Shown here: piece by piece, positions 18,915-27,009 of the stretch
Layout of the letters: each line of letters opens with the position of its first letter
Position numbering within the stretch: position 1 is the stretch's first letter
Source: Anaerotignum faecicola
GTDB taxonomy: Bacteria; Bacillota; Clostridia; Lachnospirales; Anaerotignaceae
Assembly (NCBI GenBank): GCA_024460105.1
Contig: JANFXS010000002.1
Span: 62,001 to 126,000 of the forward strand
DNA length: 64,000 nucleotides
Direction: 5' to 3'
Program-made: the position numbers and the translations under genes
Notes under the pieces: generated by a model
Database searches by the model: none
Seen by the model: only the letters and a program-made list of their open reading frames with translations
What the model was told of the DNA's origin: nothing

Positions 18915-19257
18915 TTCCAAGCACCTCCGCATCCTTAATGAGGTCTGCGTAATGCTTCGGGTCCACATCCGACAGCTTGCTGCCGCCGTACTTGGTAATC
19001 AGACCCTTTACCTCGGCTGTCATACCGTTCTGCGTCTTAACCGCAAGCACGGCACGGACATCTGCCAAAGTAGGCACTTTTTCTGCTATCTGTTTTGCGG
19101 GTTGTCCTGTTTCGACAGGCTTCGACACTGCCTTGGCTTCTACGAAGATTTCCTGGCTGTCGGCAAATGCGTAAGCCACAGCCTCCAGTCCGTCTGCCAA
19201 CGAGTGCATCAGCTTCACCACATCAAGGAGCAGATTAAATTTGTTTGCGTTTGTCAT
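18907..19257 (-). CDS. Small phage protein, often annotated rrp5-like
   Basis: The 116-residue protein has an N-terminal amphipathic helix (LLLDVVKLMHSLADGLEAVA), a Pro/Lys-rich linker and a C-terminal helical unit (TLADVRAVLAVKTQNGMTA, KYGGSKLSDVDPKHYADL). Proteins of this pattern precede DUF2800 in clostridial prophages, and I recall automatic annotation as rRNA biogenesis protein rrp5, without support. The helical C-terminal unit resembles a lipoprotein- or head-associated dimerisation domain only loosely. It overlaps genes on both sides. Confidence 0.65.
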   Translation of the reverse strand: MTNANKFNLLLDVVKLMHSLADGLEAVAYAFADSQEIFVEAKAVSKPVETGQPAKQIAEKVPTLADVRAVLAVKTQNGMTAEVKGLITKYGGSKLSDVDPKHYADLIKDAEVLGNG

Positions 19258-19456
19258 GGTTCTCGCCTCCTTTCAGTTCGTGAATCTCGACGGTCTGCAC
19301 CGAATCGCCTGGAGAGAGAACCAGAACGCTGACCTGCTGACCGAAGAGAAAATCAAGTATTCTCTTGCGAATCTGCATCGTTCCGCTTCGGACTACCGGA
19401 GAAGGTGTGCCGCCGGGTTTTGCAATGTTGATACATACCTTGTGTTTAATTCCCAT
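19235..19456 (-). CDS. Unrecognised 73-residue phage protein
   Basis: This small basic protein starts at ATG 19456 after GGAAAGGAG. It is beta-type, with QVSVLVLSPGDSVQTVEIHEL near the C-terminus, and overlaps the next gene by 23 bases. I do not recognise the family. Position directly after the sigma-like gene and the T-arm-like element suggests an early phage operon gene. Confidence 0.6.
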   Translation of the reverse strand: MGIKHKVCINIAKPGGTPSPVVRSGTMQIRKRILDFLFGQQVSVLVLSPGDSVQTVEIHELKGGENHDKRKQI

Positions 19457-19512
19457 TGCACTTGGCTCCTTTCCGAGGAGTTTTTCTCACCCCTCTGTCC
19501 ATAAGCGAAAAA

Positions 19513-19535
19513 TGAGGGGGAATCGAACCCCCTCA
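19513..19535 (-). other. T-arm-like hairpin, copy B
   Basis: On the minus strand TGAGGGGG-TTCGATT-CCCCCTCA forms an 8-bp stem with a 7-base loop that matches a tRNA T-loop (TTCGATT). No acceptor, D or anticodon arm is found around it, so it is not a tRNA gene. It is followed by the same downstream words as copy A at 14839-14906. Confidence 0.55.
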
Positions 19536-19546
19536 AATGAAAATTT

Positions 19547-20050
19547 TTAGATTTTCTTTTTCAATGCCGCATAAATCTTCGTTAAGCGGTTACGGATAGC
19601 CGCTTCAGTAACACCTTCTTCTGCTGCAATATCCACATTGGTCATGCCTCGATAAAACTTCTTAACCACGGTATCCTTCTGCTTGTCCGTAAGCTGTGAT
19701 AAAGCAACCTTCAGCTTTTCAATCTGAAGAGAACGCTCCTCGTTTGCGATGGAGGTCAGAATCTGCTGCAAAGGATTGTAGGTTTCATCTTCAAAATACG
19801 GGTTGCGGTCATCCGCATCGTCACCGTCCCCATCGTGGTAGCCGTCATAGTGAACCGGACAATGATATTCCTCATGGCGTTCTGCATCCACATCATCGTC
19901 ATCCCAATCATGGAGCATAGTAATGAGGCTTTCGGTTACTGCCTTGCCATCTTCGCCAACCATCCCAGGAGTAATGACAATCGGCTTTCCTTCTGCTGTG
20001 TAATAAATGTAATTGGTGCGGTTCTTCGCCGCTGTTTTGAACTTTCTCAT
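19547..20050 (-). CDS. Phage sigma-70 region 4-like transcription protein
   Basis: The 167-residue protein ends with a region-4 helix-turn-helix: LSQLTDKQKDTVVKKFYRG then NVDIAAEEGVTEAAIRNRLTK. A long Asp-rich segment (residues about 45-85) precedes it. I start it at ATG 20050 (MRKFKTAAKN); the in-frame upstream extension to 20173 looks non-coding. It resembles small sigma-like proteins that sit upstream of DUF2800 modules and may control late or replication genes. It is the first gene of the module and is intact. Confidence 0.7.
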   Translation of the reverse strand: MRKFKTAAKNRTNYIYYTAEGKPIVITPGMVGEDGKAVTESLITMLHDWDDDDVDAERHEEYHCPVHYDGYHDGDGDDADDRNPYFEDETYNPLQQILTSIANEERSLQIEKLKVALSQLTDKQKDTVVKKFYRGMTNVDIAAEEGVTEAAIRNRLTKIYAALKKKI

Positions 20051-20255
20051 ATAAAGTCCCTGCCTTTCTTTTCCGCCCGATTGGGTGGCGGCAGGGACAC
20101 AAAAAGAGCCGATGTGATGGTACACACCGACTCTGATACCGAAAATGGGCATGACAAAGCACGGTGGGTACATCTGCGGTCAGTCCACGGCTATACCGTG
20201 AATTTGACTCTTGATGTATCCCGCCGCCTTAAGGTCGACCACTTCGGGCATTGGA

Positions 20256-20301
20256 ATAATGTTTCTGACAATCTCCTTTCGTTGATTGTCAGAAACATTA
20301 T
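20256..20301. promoter_or_regulatory. Perfect 18-bp inverted repeat, 10-base spacer
   Basis: Arms ATAATGTTTCTGACAATC (20256-20273) and its exact complement (20284-20301) flank 10 bases. Read on the minus strand the loop exposes AACGAAAGGA. There is no T tract, so it is not a typical terminator. A second palindrome GACCAACTC-GGT-GAGTTGGTC lies just beyond it. They sit upstream of the sigma-like gene. A possible 23-codon minus-strand frame (MPEVVDLKAAGYIKSQIH) starts at 20249, without a well-placed ribosome binding site. Confidence 0.6.
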
Positions 20302-20382
20302 AATTCTTTAAAATTTTTCATGACCAACTCGGTGAGTTGGTCGAGAAATGCCCATGATATCAGTGTTTTCTGTTTTGGGCAT

Positions 20383-20407
20383 AAAAAAAGAACCCCTTTC
20401 GGGGTCC
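20383..20407 (-). terminator. Terminator of the type I restriction operon
   Basis: On the minus strand GGACCCC-GAAA-GGGGTTC is followed by seven Ts. It ends 27 bp after the stop of the ImmA/IrrE-like gene and separates the restriction operon from the phage module. Confidence 0.85.
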
Positions 20408-20433
20408 AAAGCCAACTCAGTGAGTTATCGAAA

Positions 20434-22017
20434 TTATTTTATTGTGCTTCCTAACTGTTTTACACTTGCTTTTTCGCAGATGCTGTTAAAGTCCTGTAAT
20501 GAAATACCAGGCGCCATTTCTAAAATTCGAATATAAGTCTTATCAGGGTCTTGGTAATAATTCAGCTTATTATTAGACTTATCAAATAGTTTTTCGATAA
20601 TACGTAAATTTAATTTGAGACCTACGCAAATCGCCATAAGGACATCGGTTCCCATATTGTTATAGGAGTTGTTTTTTATTTTCCCATGATAGTTTGGATG
20701 CAACTCAGTTTTTTCATTAAAAGTTGCAGGATACGTCCACTTTCGATTCTCCATCAGATACCAAAGACACTGACAGAGGCTACAGGTTGGGTCTGCTAAC
20801 ATTTTAACCAGTTCGATTTCTTCTTGTTCATCATACGCTGAAATCTTTTCATAAAACGAAGCATAAACCTCGTCTTCTTCATATTTAAAATTTGCTTGGA
20901 ATTTCGGATGAAATGTCAATATACGCTGGTCAATGCCCTCGACACGATGTAGCACAGAAAAGCCAAGCAAATCTTTCGACGCATTTCTATATTCCGTGTA
21001 CTTATGTTCGCGGATATTAATAACACATTGGGCTAACTTCTTTTTAGCTTTCGTAGTTAAGTGAAGCTCGCCTTCTTTTACCAATACATATTGCTGTTCC
21101 GCAAGAACAAAGTAACCATCAGCATAGACAAATCTTCCTCCGCGAACCCACTCTCTTAATGATGAGTCCTCAGCTAAAAGCTGATACGCTTCAAGTGGGG
21201 TTAATGCTACCAGTTCTTTGCTTTCGGTTATCTCCGCAAACACGGCATCAAAATCATTAAAATCACGCAGTTTGTCAAGCAGTCCAACCTCAATCAAACG
21301 GTACTTGACCGAAACACGAGATACTATAAAAAATGCACTCAAATCCTCAATAAGGATATCGCAGGATGGAAAGATATCATTTTGTGGGGCGTTATAACTG
21401 GCTATTAACTCCAGTGCCTTTTGTTTGAACATTCCAAAAGGCATCAGAACTCTTGGTGCCAATCTATGTGCCTGCCACTCCAACCACTTCACTTCATTTT
21501 CCTTTGTCTTTTTTCCTTCTGGGGGTTCGAAAAAAGTTTCAGACTGTCGGCACATAATTGGATATAGTTTTTCTGATGCAGCAGCATTCTTTAATGCTAA
21601 AATCTCGAAGTAAGCCTTGTCCTTCTCCCAATGTAAAGCCTCATGTATGAGAGTATTTCGTTTTGCACCCTCACCATATACTGCCTCGGAGGCAGGGTCA
21701 ATCAATATCGTTCCTGCCGGGTAAGTTACAGAACGTGACGAACCGTTATCAACATCGTACACATCAACTTCTCCATCTAAAAGCAGACAACAGCCGAACA
21801 CATCAAGATTTCTCGAAAGAGACACTTCTTTAACCGTAAGTTTTGCATCTTCAAGGATTTTTTCGACGGGAAGTGGCATCGGAGTTAGGAGAGCCTCTTT
21901 GCAATGTTTCGTCAAATATTTAGTTGCATAATCATCCAAGCGATTTTTACCGAGAATCAAGGCTCCTGTTTTCTTGTTGATATCAAAGATATCGCTCGAT
22001 GTCAGCTTCTTCGTCAT
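20434..22017 (-). CDS. ImmA/IrrE-type metallopeptidase domain protein
   Basis: The 527-residue protein carries a zinc-peptidase motif HEALH at residues 125-129 in NTLIHEALHWEKD, preceded by a beta-rich segment ending AGTILIDP, as in ImmA/IrrE (DUF955) proteins. The C-terminal 350 residues are unassigned, and the protein is about twice the length of simple ImmA proteins. Such peptidases often cleave repressors or regulators. It overlaps the upstream YgjP-like gene by 35 bases and is the last gene of the hsdM-hsdS-hsdR transcription unit, so a function linked to restriction or its control is plausible but unproven. Confidence 0.75.
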   Translation of the reverse strand: MTKKLTSSDIFDINKKTGALILGKNRLDDYATKYLTKHCKEALLTPMPLPVEKILEDAKLTVKEVSLSRNLDVFGCCLLLDGEVDVYDVDNGSSRSVTYPAGTILIDPASEAVYGEGAKRNTLIHEALHWEKDKAYFEILALKNAAASEKLYPIMCRQSETFFEPPEGKKTKENEVKWLEWQAHRLAPRVLMPFGMFKQKALELIASYNAPQNDIFPSCDILIEDLSAFFIVSRVSVKYRLIEVGLLDKLRDFNDFDAVFAEITESKELVALTPLEAYQLLAEDSSLREWVRGGRFVYADGYFVLAEQQYVLVKEGELHLTTKAKKKLAQCVINIREHKYTEYRNASKDLLGFSVLHRVEGIDQRILTFHPKFQANFKYEEDEVYASFYEKISAYDEQEEIELVKMLADPTCSLCQCLWYLMENRKWTYPATFNEKTELHPNYHGKIKNNSYNNMGTDVLMAICVGLKLNLRIIEKLFDKSNNKLNYYQDPDKTYIRILEMAPGISLQDFNSICEKASVKQLGSTIK

Positions 22018-22747
22018 CTATATCCGAATCTCCTTTTTCCATGTAATCGAGTGGCATAGTTGCTAACAATTTCTTTGCTTCACGCCATGTTGGATAATAC
22101 TGTTCTACAAGGGCATGAAATCTATGAGTATGATTTTTTTCTAATAGATGTACTAACTCGTGAACTACTACATATTCAAGGCACTCTACGGGCTTCTTTG
22201 CAAGCTGCAAATTAATCCATATCCTGCGTTTGTCAATATTGCAAGTTCCCCAACGAGTTCTCATGTTCTTAATACGAATTTCACTTGCATGAACATCCAT
22301 TTTTTTCTCACAACCTGCTACAACAGTATCCATCACACGTTTTAATTCCTGTCTGTACCACTCAATGAATATTTTTTCTTTTGCATCTGTGGTTGTGCCT
22401 TCCGGCACGGTCATCACAATTTTAGTTGGTGTTTTTACAATTTTTTGCTGTTTACCTTCGTAAACAACTTGTAAGCGGTATGGTTTCCCCCACAAATAAT
22501 GAGACTCTCCTGACACATATTCACGCTTACTTTGACGCTCCTGCGTCAACATTCTGTCCCTTACTTTCGTTATCTCCGGTAACTTCTTAAGAACAAATAA
22601 TCTGATATCCTCATCTTTAAGTTCACTCGGAGAACTTACGGTTACATCACCTTCCGGCGGGTTGACTCTGATGTACAGATTTTTGAGATTACTCTTTCTG
22701 ATTACTTCAATTGTCAACCCACCGATTTCCATTTCTTCTTTACGCAT
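21983..22747 (-). CDS. YgjP/DUF45-type zinc metallopeptidase
   Basis: The 254-residue protein has RTRWGTCN near residue 163 and the zinc motif HELVH at 196-200 with a downstream HTHRFHALVEQYYPTW segment, which define the YgjP-like (WLM/SprT-related) group. I start it at ATG 22747, which overlaps the stop of hsdR (ATGCGTAA); an upstream in-frame extension inside hsdR is not needed. YgjP-like genes are frequent next to type I restriction genes. Its substrate is unknown. Confidence 0.85.
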   Translation of the reverse strand: MRKEEMEIGGLTIEVIRKSNLKNLYIRVNPPEGDVTVSSPSELKDEDIRLFVLKKLPEITKVRDRMLTQERQSKREYVSGESHYLWGKPYRLQVVYEGKQQKIVKTPTKIVMTVPEGTTTDAKEKIFIEWYRQELKRVMDTVVAGCEKKMDVHASEIRIKNMRTRWGTCNIDKRRIWINLQLAKKPVECLEYVVVHELVHLLEKNHTHRFHALVEQYYPTWREAKKLLATMPLDYMEKGDSDIDDEEADIERYL

Positions 22748-25700
22748 CGTATTCTTCCTGCCTTTGTGCAATATCGAAGACATTGTTGGTTTCTTCGGTT
22801 GCTTTGTCTTCGCTATAGCTATGAAGCAATAATTTTTTATAAATAGCAAGTCTTATACGCTGCTGCTTTTGGAAATTTCTTTTCCATTCCGGTTGAATTG
22901 ATACTCGGATTGCTCCATCGACATCAATCGTCAACTCGACATTTTGCTCAAAATAGTCATACAACGCACGTCTTGCGGCACTATCTTTTACCTCATCTGG
23001 ATAACTGCCACTGGTTTCAGGATGGAGGATAGCTTCTGCCAATTCGACAACCTGTCGGAGATATTCTTCATAACTCATGGCTTCAATCTTTCGTTGCATG
23101 ATGATTTTTTTCAACATTTCAGACAGCTTGCCGTAATATACGCTATTGGAACTCATCTTCTTAACGATTTCGTGCTGCAGGTTATTGTCAATTGTCTCTG
23201 CCTTTGCCTCATTATCACCAGGCAGGTCCTTGACCAGATCTGCAGGAGTTGTAGTTTTTCCTTGAAGAAGAAGTTCCACAAGAGACATATTTCCGAGTTC
23301 ACTTACTACCTTTGTGTCCTCTGCACGAATATAAGTATCCAAAATATAACGCATATCAGCCTCATAAGGCTTAAGGTCAATGTAATCACAACTTGCCAGC
23401 TTAATCATTTCTTTTATTTTGTTATAGCCGGAAATCTCACCACGCAAGTGGTTTACATCTTCCTTTGTATATCCGTAATCTGAAACCAACCTGTCACAGC
23501 AGTTTGCAAAAGAACGAGAAAGTGCCGCCGTCAACGCATACAATGTATCTCTTCTTGCAGTTTTCTCATCACTTTCGCTATCGTCACCGCAAAAGTATTC
23601 AATGTAATCGGTATCATCTTGTGGCATAGGAACATTTTCAATTAACGCTTCAAGAGAAGTAAGTGTTCCTTCCAATTCGGATTTTGCTTCATCATAGCGG
23701 TTTTTAATGAGTCCTTCGACATCTTCCTTATCGTAGCCATCGAAAGCCTCTGTTGTGTAATCCGCAACAGCAAGTTGCACATTACGGAACAAATCCATAT
23801 AATCCACAATGTATCCATAATCCTTGTCTTCGCCATCCGGTCTATTAACACGGCAAATAGCCTGGAACAGGTCATGGTCACGCATGGATTTGTCAATGTA
23901 TAGATAGGTTGCACTTGGAGCGTCAAAGCCAGTCAGCAGTTTATCAACCACAATAAGCAATTTCATCTGTGCCGGCTCATGCTTGAATCGTTCCTTTGCT
24001 TCCTTTTCAAATTCTGTGAGTTTCTTGCCACCAAGCATACGCTCATAGATGGCCTTTTTGTACTCGTCTTCGCTTGCTTGATTAGGGTCAGTCGTTGCCG
24101 TTCTGACACTCTGTGTGGTAGGTTCATAAGAAGTAACAACAGCACACTTGGTAAATCCCATGCTCATGAAGATTTCCCAATAACGGCAGGCTTCATAAAT
24201 ACTGTTTGCCACAAGCATAGCTGTGCCACGGTCTTCCTTAAGTCTCGGCTTAAGGCTCATATCAAAAACAATATCGGATGCAATTTTCTCCAGACGCTGC
24301 TTGGAACTGTACAGTTTGTTGATAGATGTCCAACTTTGCTTCAGCTGCTGTTTTGCACGTTCGGTCAATCCGTACGTTTTATTTTCAAACCACAAATCCA
24401 CCTTATCCTGGCTGGATAAATCCTGATCAACGTCTCTTGCCTCATAACGAAGGTCAAGAACTACACCATCCTCTACGCCTTCATCAAATTTGTAGGTGTG
24501 GATATATGTACCGAAAGTTTCCAGGCTCGTCTGCTTGTCAGTTTTCAGAAGGGGAGTGCCCGTAAAACCAATCAAGACAGCATTCGGCATCAGCACTTTT
24601 ACAGCCTCGTGCAACTTACCGGAATTGGTACGATGACACTCATCAATGAATGCCACAATATTTCCCTTTGCACTGAAGTCCTTCGGCAGGTCTTTCAGCA
24701 GTTCTTTTCTGTACTGGTCGATATCGGATTGATTTCCGGCGTTATGTCCGTATTTGTGAATCAGCGAACATACGATAGCATCTTCGTTTTTATCCAAAAT
24801 GGAACGCAGGTCAGCACAGCTTTTGGCTCTGCGAACCTTTTCGTATACATCAATAAACAGGCTCTCAATCTGGTCATCCAATTCATCACGGTCTGTGATG
24901 ATTACAACACGGCTGTCATTGACGTTTTCGATAATCCACTTTGTAAGCCATACCATAATGAGAGACTTACCGGAGCCCTGGGTGTTCCAGATGATACCGC
25001 CCTCATTTCCAAGAATACGCTTTCTTGCAGCGATATTAGCAAAGTACTGATTGTGTCTTGTAACCTTTTTAATGCCTGCATCGTAAATCACAAAATCATG
25101 GATAAGAGACAAAAAGCGTTCCTTATGACAAAGGGAAATCACACCGTCTCTCAAACGATTAACTTCCTTGACCTGCAGGAGTTTCACATCAGCAGACAAT
25201 TTGTCAGTTGCTTTCTTATCTTCCTTCCATTTCAGATAATACTTTTCAGGCGTATCGGTTGTGCCATAGAAAAGGCCTTCTGCTTCGTTGCCTGCAAACA
25301 GGAACTGCGCCGTACTAAAGAAATTCAGAATGTTTTCTCGCTTCTGATTCTGCAGCATCTGGCGGATACCTTTTCCGGCGCTGACATAGGAACTCTTCAG
25401 TTCAAACACACCAAGGGCGATACCGTTGATGTATAGTACCACATCGGGACGTTTTCTCGTCACCTTATCGAAACGCAGGACAGATACTTCCTCTGCAACA
25501 TAAAAATCATTGCTGCCGATATCGTCCCAATTGATATAATGTACCGTCTGACGACGCCCATTTGCATCTTTGGCACCCTGGCGCCCATAACGAAGCAGTG
25601 AATACACACTGCGGTTGATTTGATAAAGAGTATCAACCTGGTTATTAACCTTACTCAAAAGTTCGCTGATGGCAGTTTTTATCTGGTCATCACTGTATCC

Positions 25701-25850
25701 GCGCTTTTTGAGATTAGCTTTCAGCAAATCTTCCTTGACAGGAGTATTATCGATATCCTCCAGGTTGCCAAGGTAAGTATAGCCGAGGTCATCCACCAAC
25801 CAGTGCAGAACTCTTTTCTGTAATTTTTTCTCTGCATCTACAGTTGCCAT
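22740..25850 (-). CDS. hsdR: Type I restriction endonuclease subunit R
   Basis: The 1036-residue protein begins with a RecB-type nuclease domain (Asp136, then Glu150 and Lys152 in RPDVVLY and FELKSS). A superfamily 2 helicase motor follows with Walker A NTQGSGKS near residue 295, the DECH box in AFIDECHRT and motif III GFTGTPLL. The C-terminal helical part would contact the methylase core. Length is normal for HsdR. HsdR translocates DNA and cuts unmethylated DNA at a distance. Start ATG 25850 follows AAGGAGG. No disruption is seen here, whereas both partner genes carry frameshifts. Confidence 0.93.
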   Translation of the reverse strand: MATVDAEKKLQKRVLHWLVDDLGYTYLGNLEDIDNTPVKEDLLKANLKKRGYSDDQIKTAISELLSKVNNQVDTLYQINRSVYSLLRYGRQGAKDANGRRQTVHYINWDDIGSNDFYVAEEVSVLRFDKVTRKRPDVVLYINGIALGVFELKSSYVSAGKGIRQMLQNQKRENILNFFSTAQFLFAGNEAEGLFYGTTDTPEKYYLKWKEDKKATDKLSADVKLLQVKEVNRLRDGVISLCHKERFLSLIHDFVIYDAGIKKVTRHNQYFANIAARKRILGNEGGIIWNTQGSGKSLIMVWLTKWIIENVNDSRVVIITDRDELDDQIESLFIDVYEKVRRAKSCADLRSILDKNEDAIVCSLIHKYGHNAGNQSDIDQYRKELLKDLPKDFSAKGNIVAFIDECHRTNSGKLHEAVKVLMPNAVLIGFTGTPLLKTDKQTSLETFGTYIHTYKFDEGVEDGVVLDLRYEARDVDQDLSSQDKVDLWFENKTYGLTERAKQQLKQSWTSINKLYSSKQRLEKIASDIVFDMSLKPRLKEDRGTAMLVANSIYEACRYWEIFMSMGFTKCAVVTSYEPTTQSVRTATTDPNQASEDEYKKAIYERMLGGKKLTEFEKEAKERFKHEPAQMKLLIVVDKLLTGFDAPSATYLYIDKSMRDHDLFQAICRVNRPDGEDKDYGYIVDYMDLFRNVQLAVADYTTEAFDGYDKEDVEGLIKNRYDEAKSELEGTLTSLEALIENVPMPQDDTDYIEYFCGDDSESDEKTARRDTLYALTAALSRSFANCCDRLVSDYGYTKEDVNHLRGEISGYNKIKEMIKLASCDYIDLKPYEADMRYILDTYIRAEDTKVVSELGNMSLVELLLQGKTTTPADLVKDLPGDNEAKAETIDNNLQHEIVKKMSSNSVYYGKLSEMLKKIIMQRKIEAMSYEEYLRQVVELAEAILHPETSGSYPDEVKDSAARRALYDYFEQNVELTIDVDGAIRVSIQPEWKRNFQKQQRIRLAIYKKLLLHSYSEDKATEETNNVFDIAQRQEEYDA

Positions 25851-25861
25851 CTTGCGCCTCC

Positions 25862-27009
25862 TTACTTAGTCAAACGGACGCGACATGTCAGCAGGTCATC
25901 CATTGCACCCTCTCTGATTTGAATAATTTTTCTCGTTCTATCTCTAAATCTCGAATTTCTTCATCCATTGCTGTCAATACTGCAGCAATAGCTTCTTGTT
26001 CGCTTCCTTCTTCTGGAATCCTAATTTCAAACTTTCTTACCTCTTTTCCACTTACTGCAGTAAATGTACTTCCTTGCTCTACCGCTTCCCATGCACTTTC
26101 ATGGTAACGCATAAGATAAAAGATAAAATCTTTATGCTGTCCACTGATAGCACAGACACCTCTTCCAAGGCAAACCTTTTGATTTGCCCTACTCGCTGCC
26201 CCAACAGGTGCTCTTACTGTTAAAATAGTGTCTCCAATCTCACATATTTTTGTTGGCATGGACGTATATCGTTTAGGTGCAGTAACTCTATTTTCAATAT
26301 CTGCATTGCCCTGTACAAGTGGTACACCAAGCTTTGCTGAATTATACGAAGAAGAGTTTGGAGAAGAACCCATAATAACATCAAACTCAGCTCCTAAAGT
26401 AGTTTCTTTCCATGACTTATTAAAACCGTTCAATCTCGTTTTCCCACTAAGCAAATCATTGATAGCACCATCACGGATGCCCTTTTTCTTCTCAATCAGT
26501 TCTGCAAGGTCATCGATATAGGTGTCAAACTGAGAAAGAGTACGAGCAATTTCTTCTTGCTCGGGCTTCTCCGGTAAATGTATTTCGGTATCTAATATGA
26601 TACTGTTGTAAAGTCTCTGAATAGTTGTCCCTTCCAGTGCATTCCACGGAAAAGAACGATAAAACCACCACAAAAACTTTCTATCGATTGCATCCTTATC
26701 CACTTTCAACCAAACAATATTTGAATCTTGAAAATAGGAATCCTTTCCGTCGAAAATAACAGTCTTTCCAATAGTTCCAGCTGCGGAAATTAGAATATCG
26801 CCTTTTTCAGGATAAGGATATAACAGCTTATATTTTTCATACAATTCTTGCGAAATATAAGCATCGGCTTTGCCACCAAATGTACTAATTTTATAAAATG
26901 GAATCGCACCATATGTTTTAGTTTGGTTTTGAAAAATACGGCGACACATTTGAATGTATCCAATATCTCTCAATTGCTTTGATGCCCAATCAGTAGGATA
27001 AGTTACCAT
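25862..27009 (-). CDS. hsdS: Type I restriction specificity subunit, frameshift near end
   Basis: Two target recognition domains are present (residues about 5-140 and 195-340), each followed by a conserved helix (ARTLSQFDTYIDDLAELIEKK and AAVLTAMDEEIRDLEIEREK). The second recognition domain follows LNGFNKSWKETTLG. The present frame ends at 25888 with SERVQWMTC. If one A is added to the AAA run near 25913, the frame continues REGAMDDLLTCRVRLTK to a TAA at 25862-25864, the expected end of an HsdS. The loss affects about the last 15 residues and may be tolerated or may be a sequencing error. The start overlaps hsdM by 7 bases. Confidence 0.85.

Noticed and set aside
19547-20173. Longer start for the phage sigma-like gene at 20173
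   Set aside because: The extra 41 residues are Cys- and Pro-rich and unlike the family; ATG 20050 gives the expected MRKFKTAAKN start.
24498-25436. Long plus-strand frame of 312 codons opposite hsdR
   Set aside because: It is the shadow of hsdR, which has all motor and nuclease motifs. No ribosome binding site or family pattern supports the plus-strand frame.
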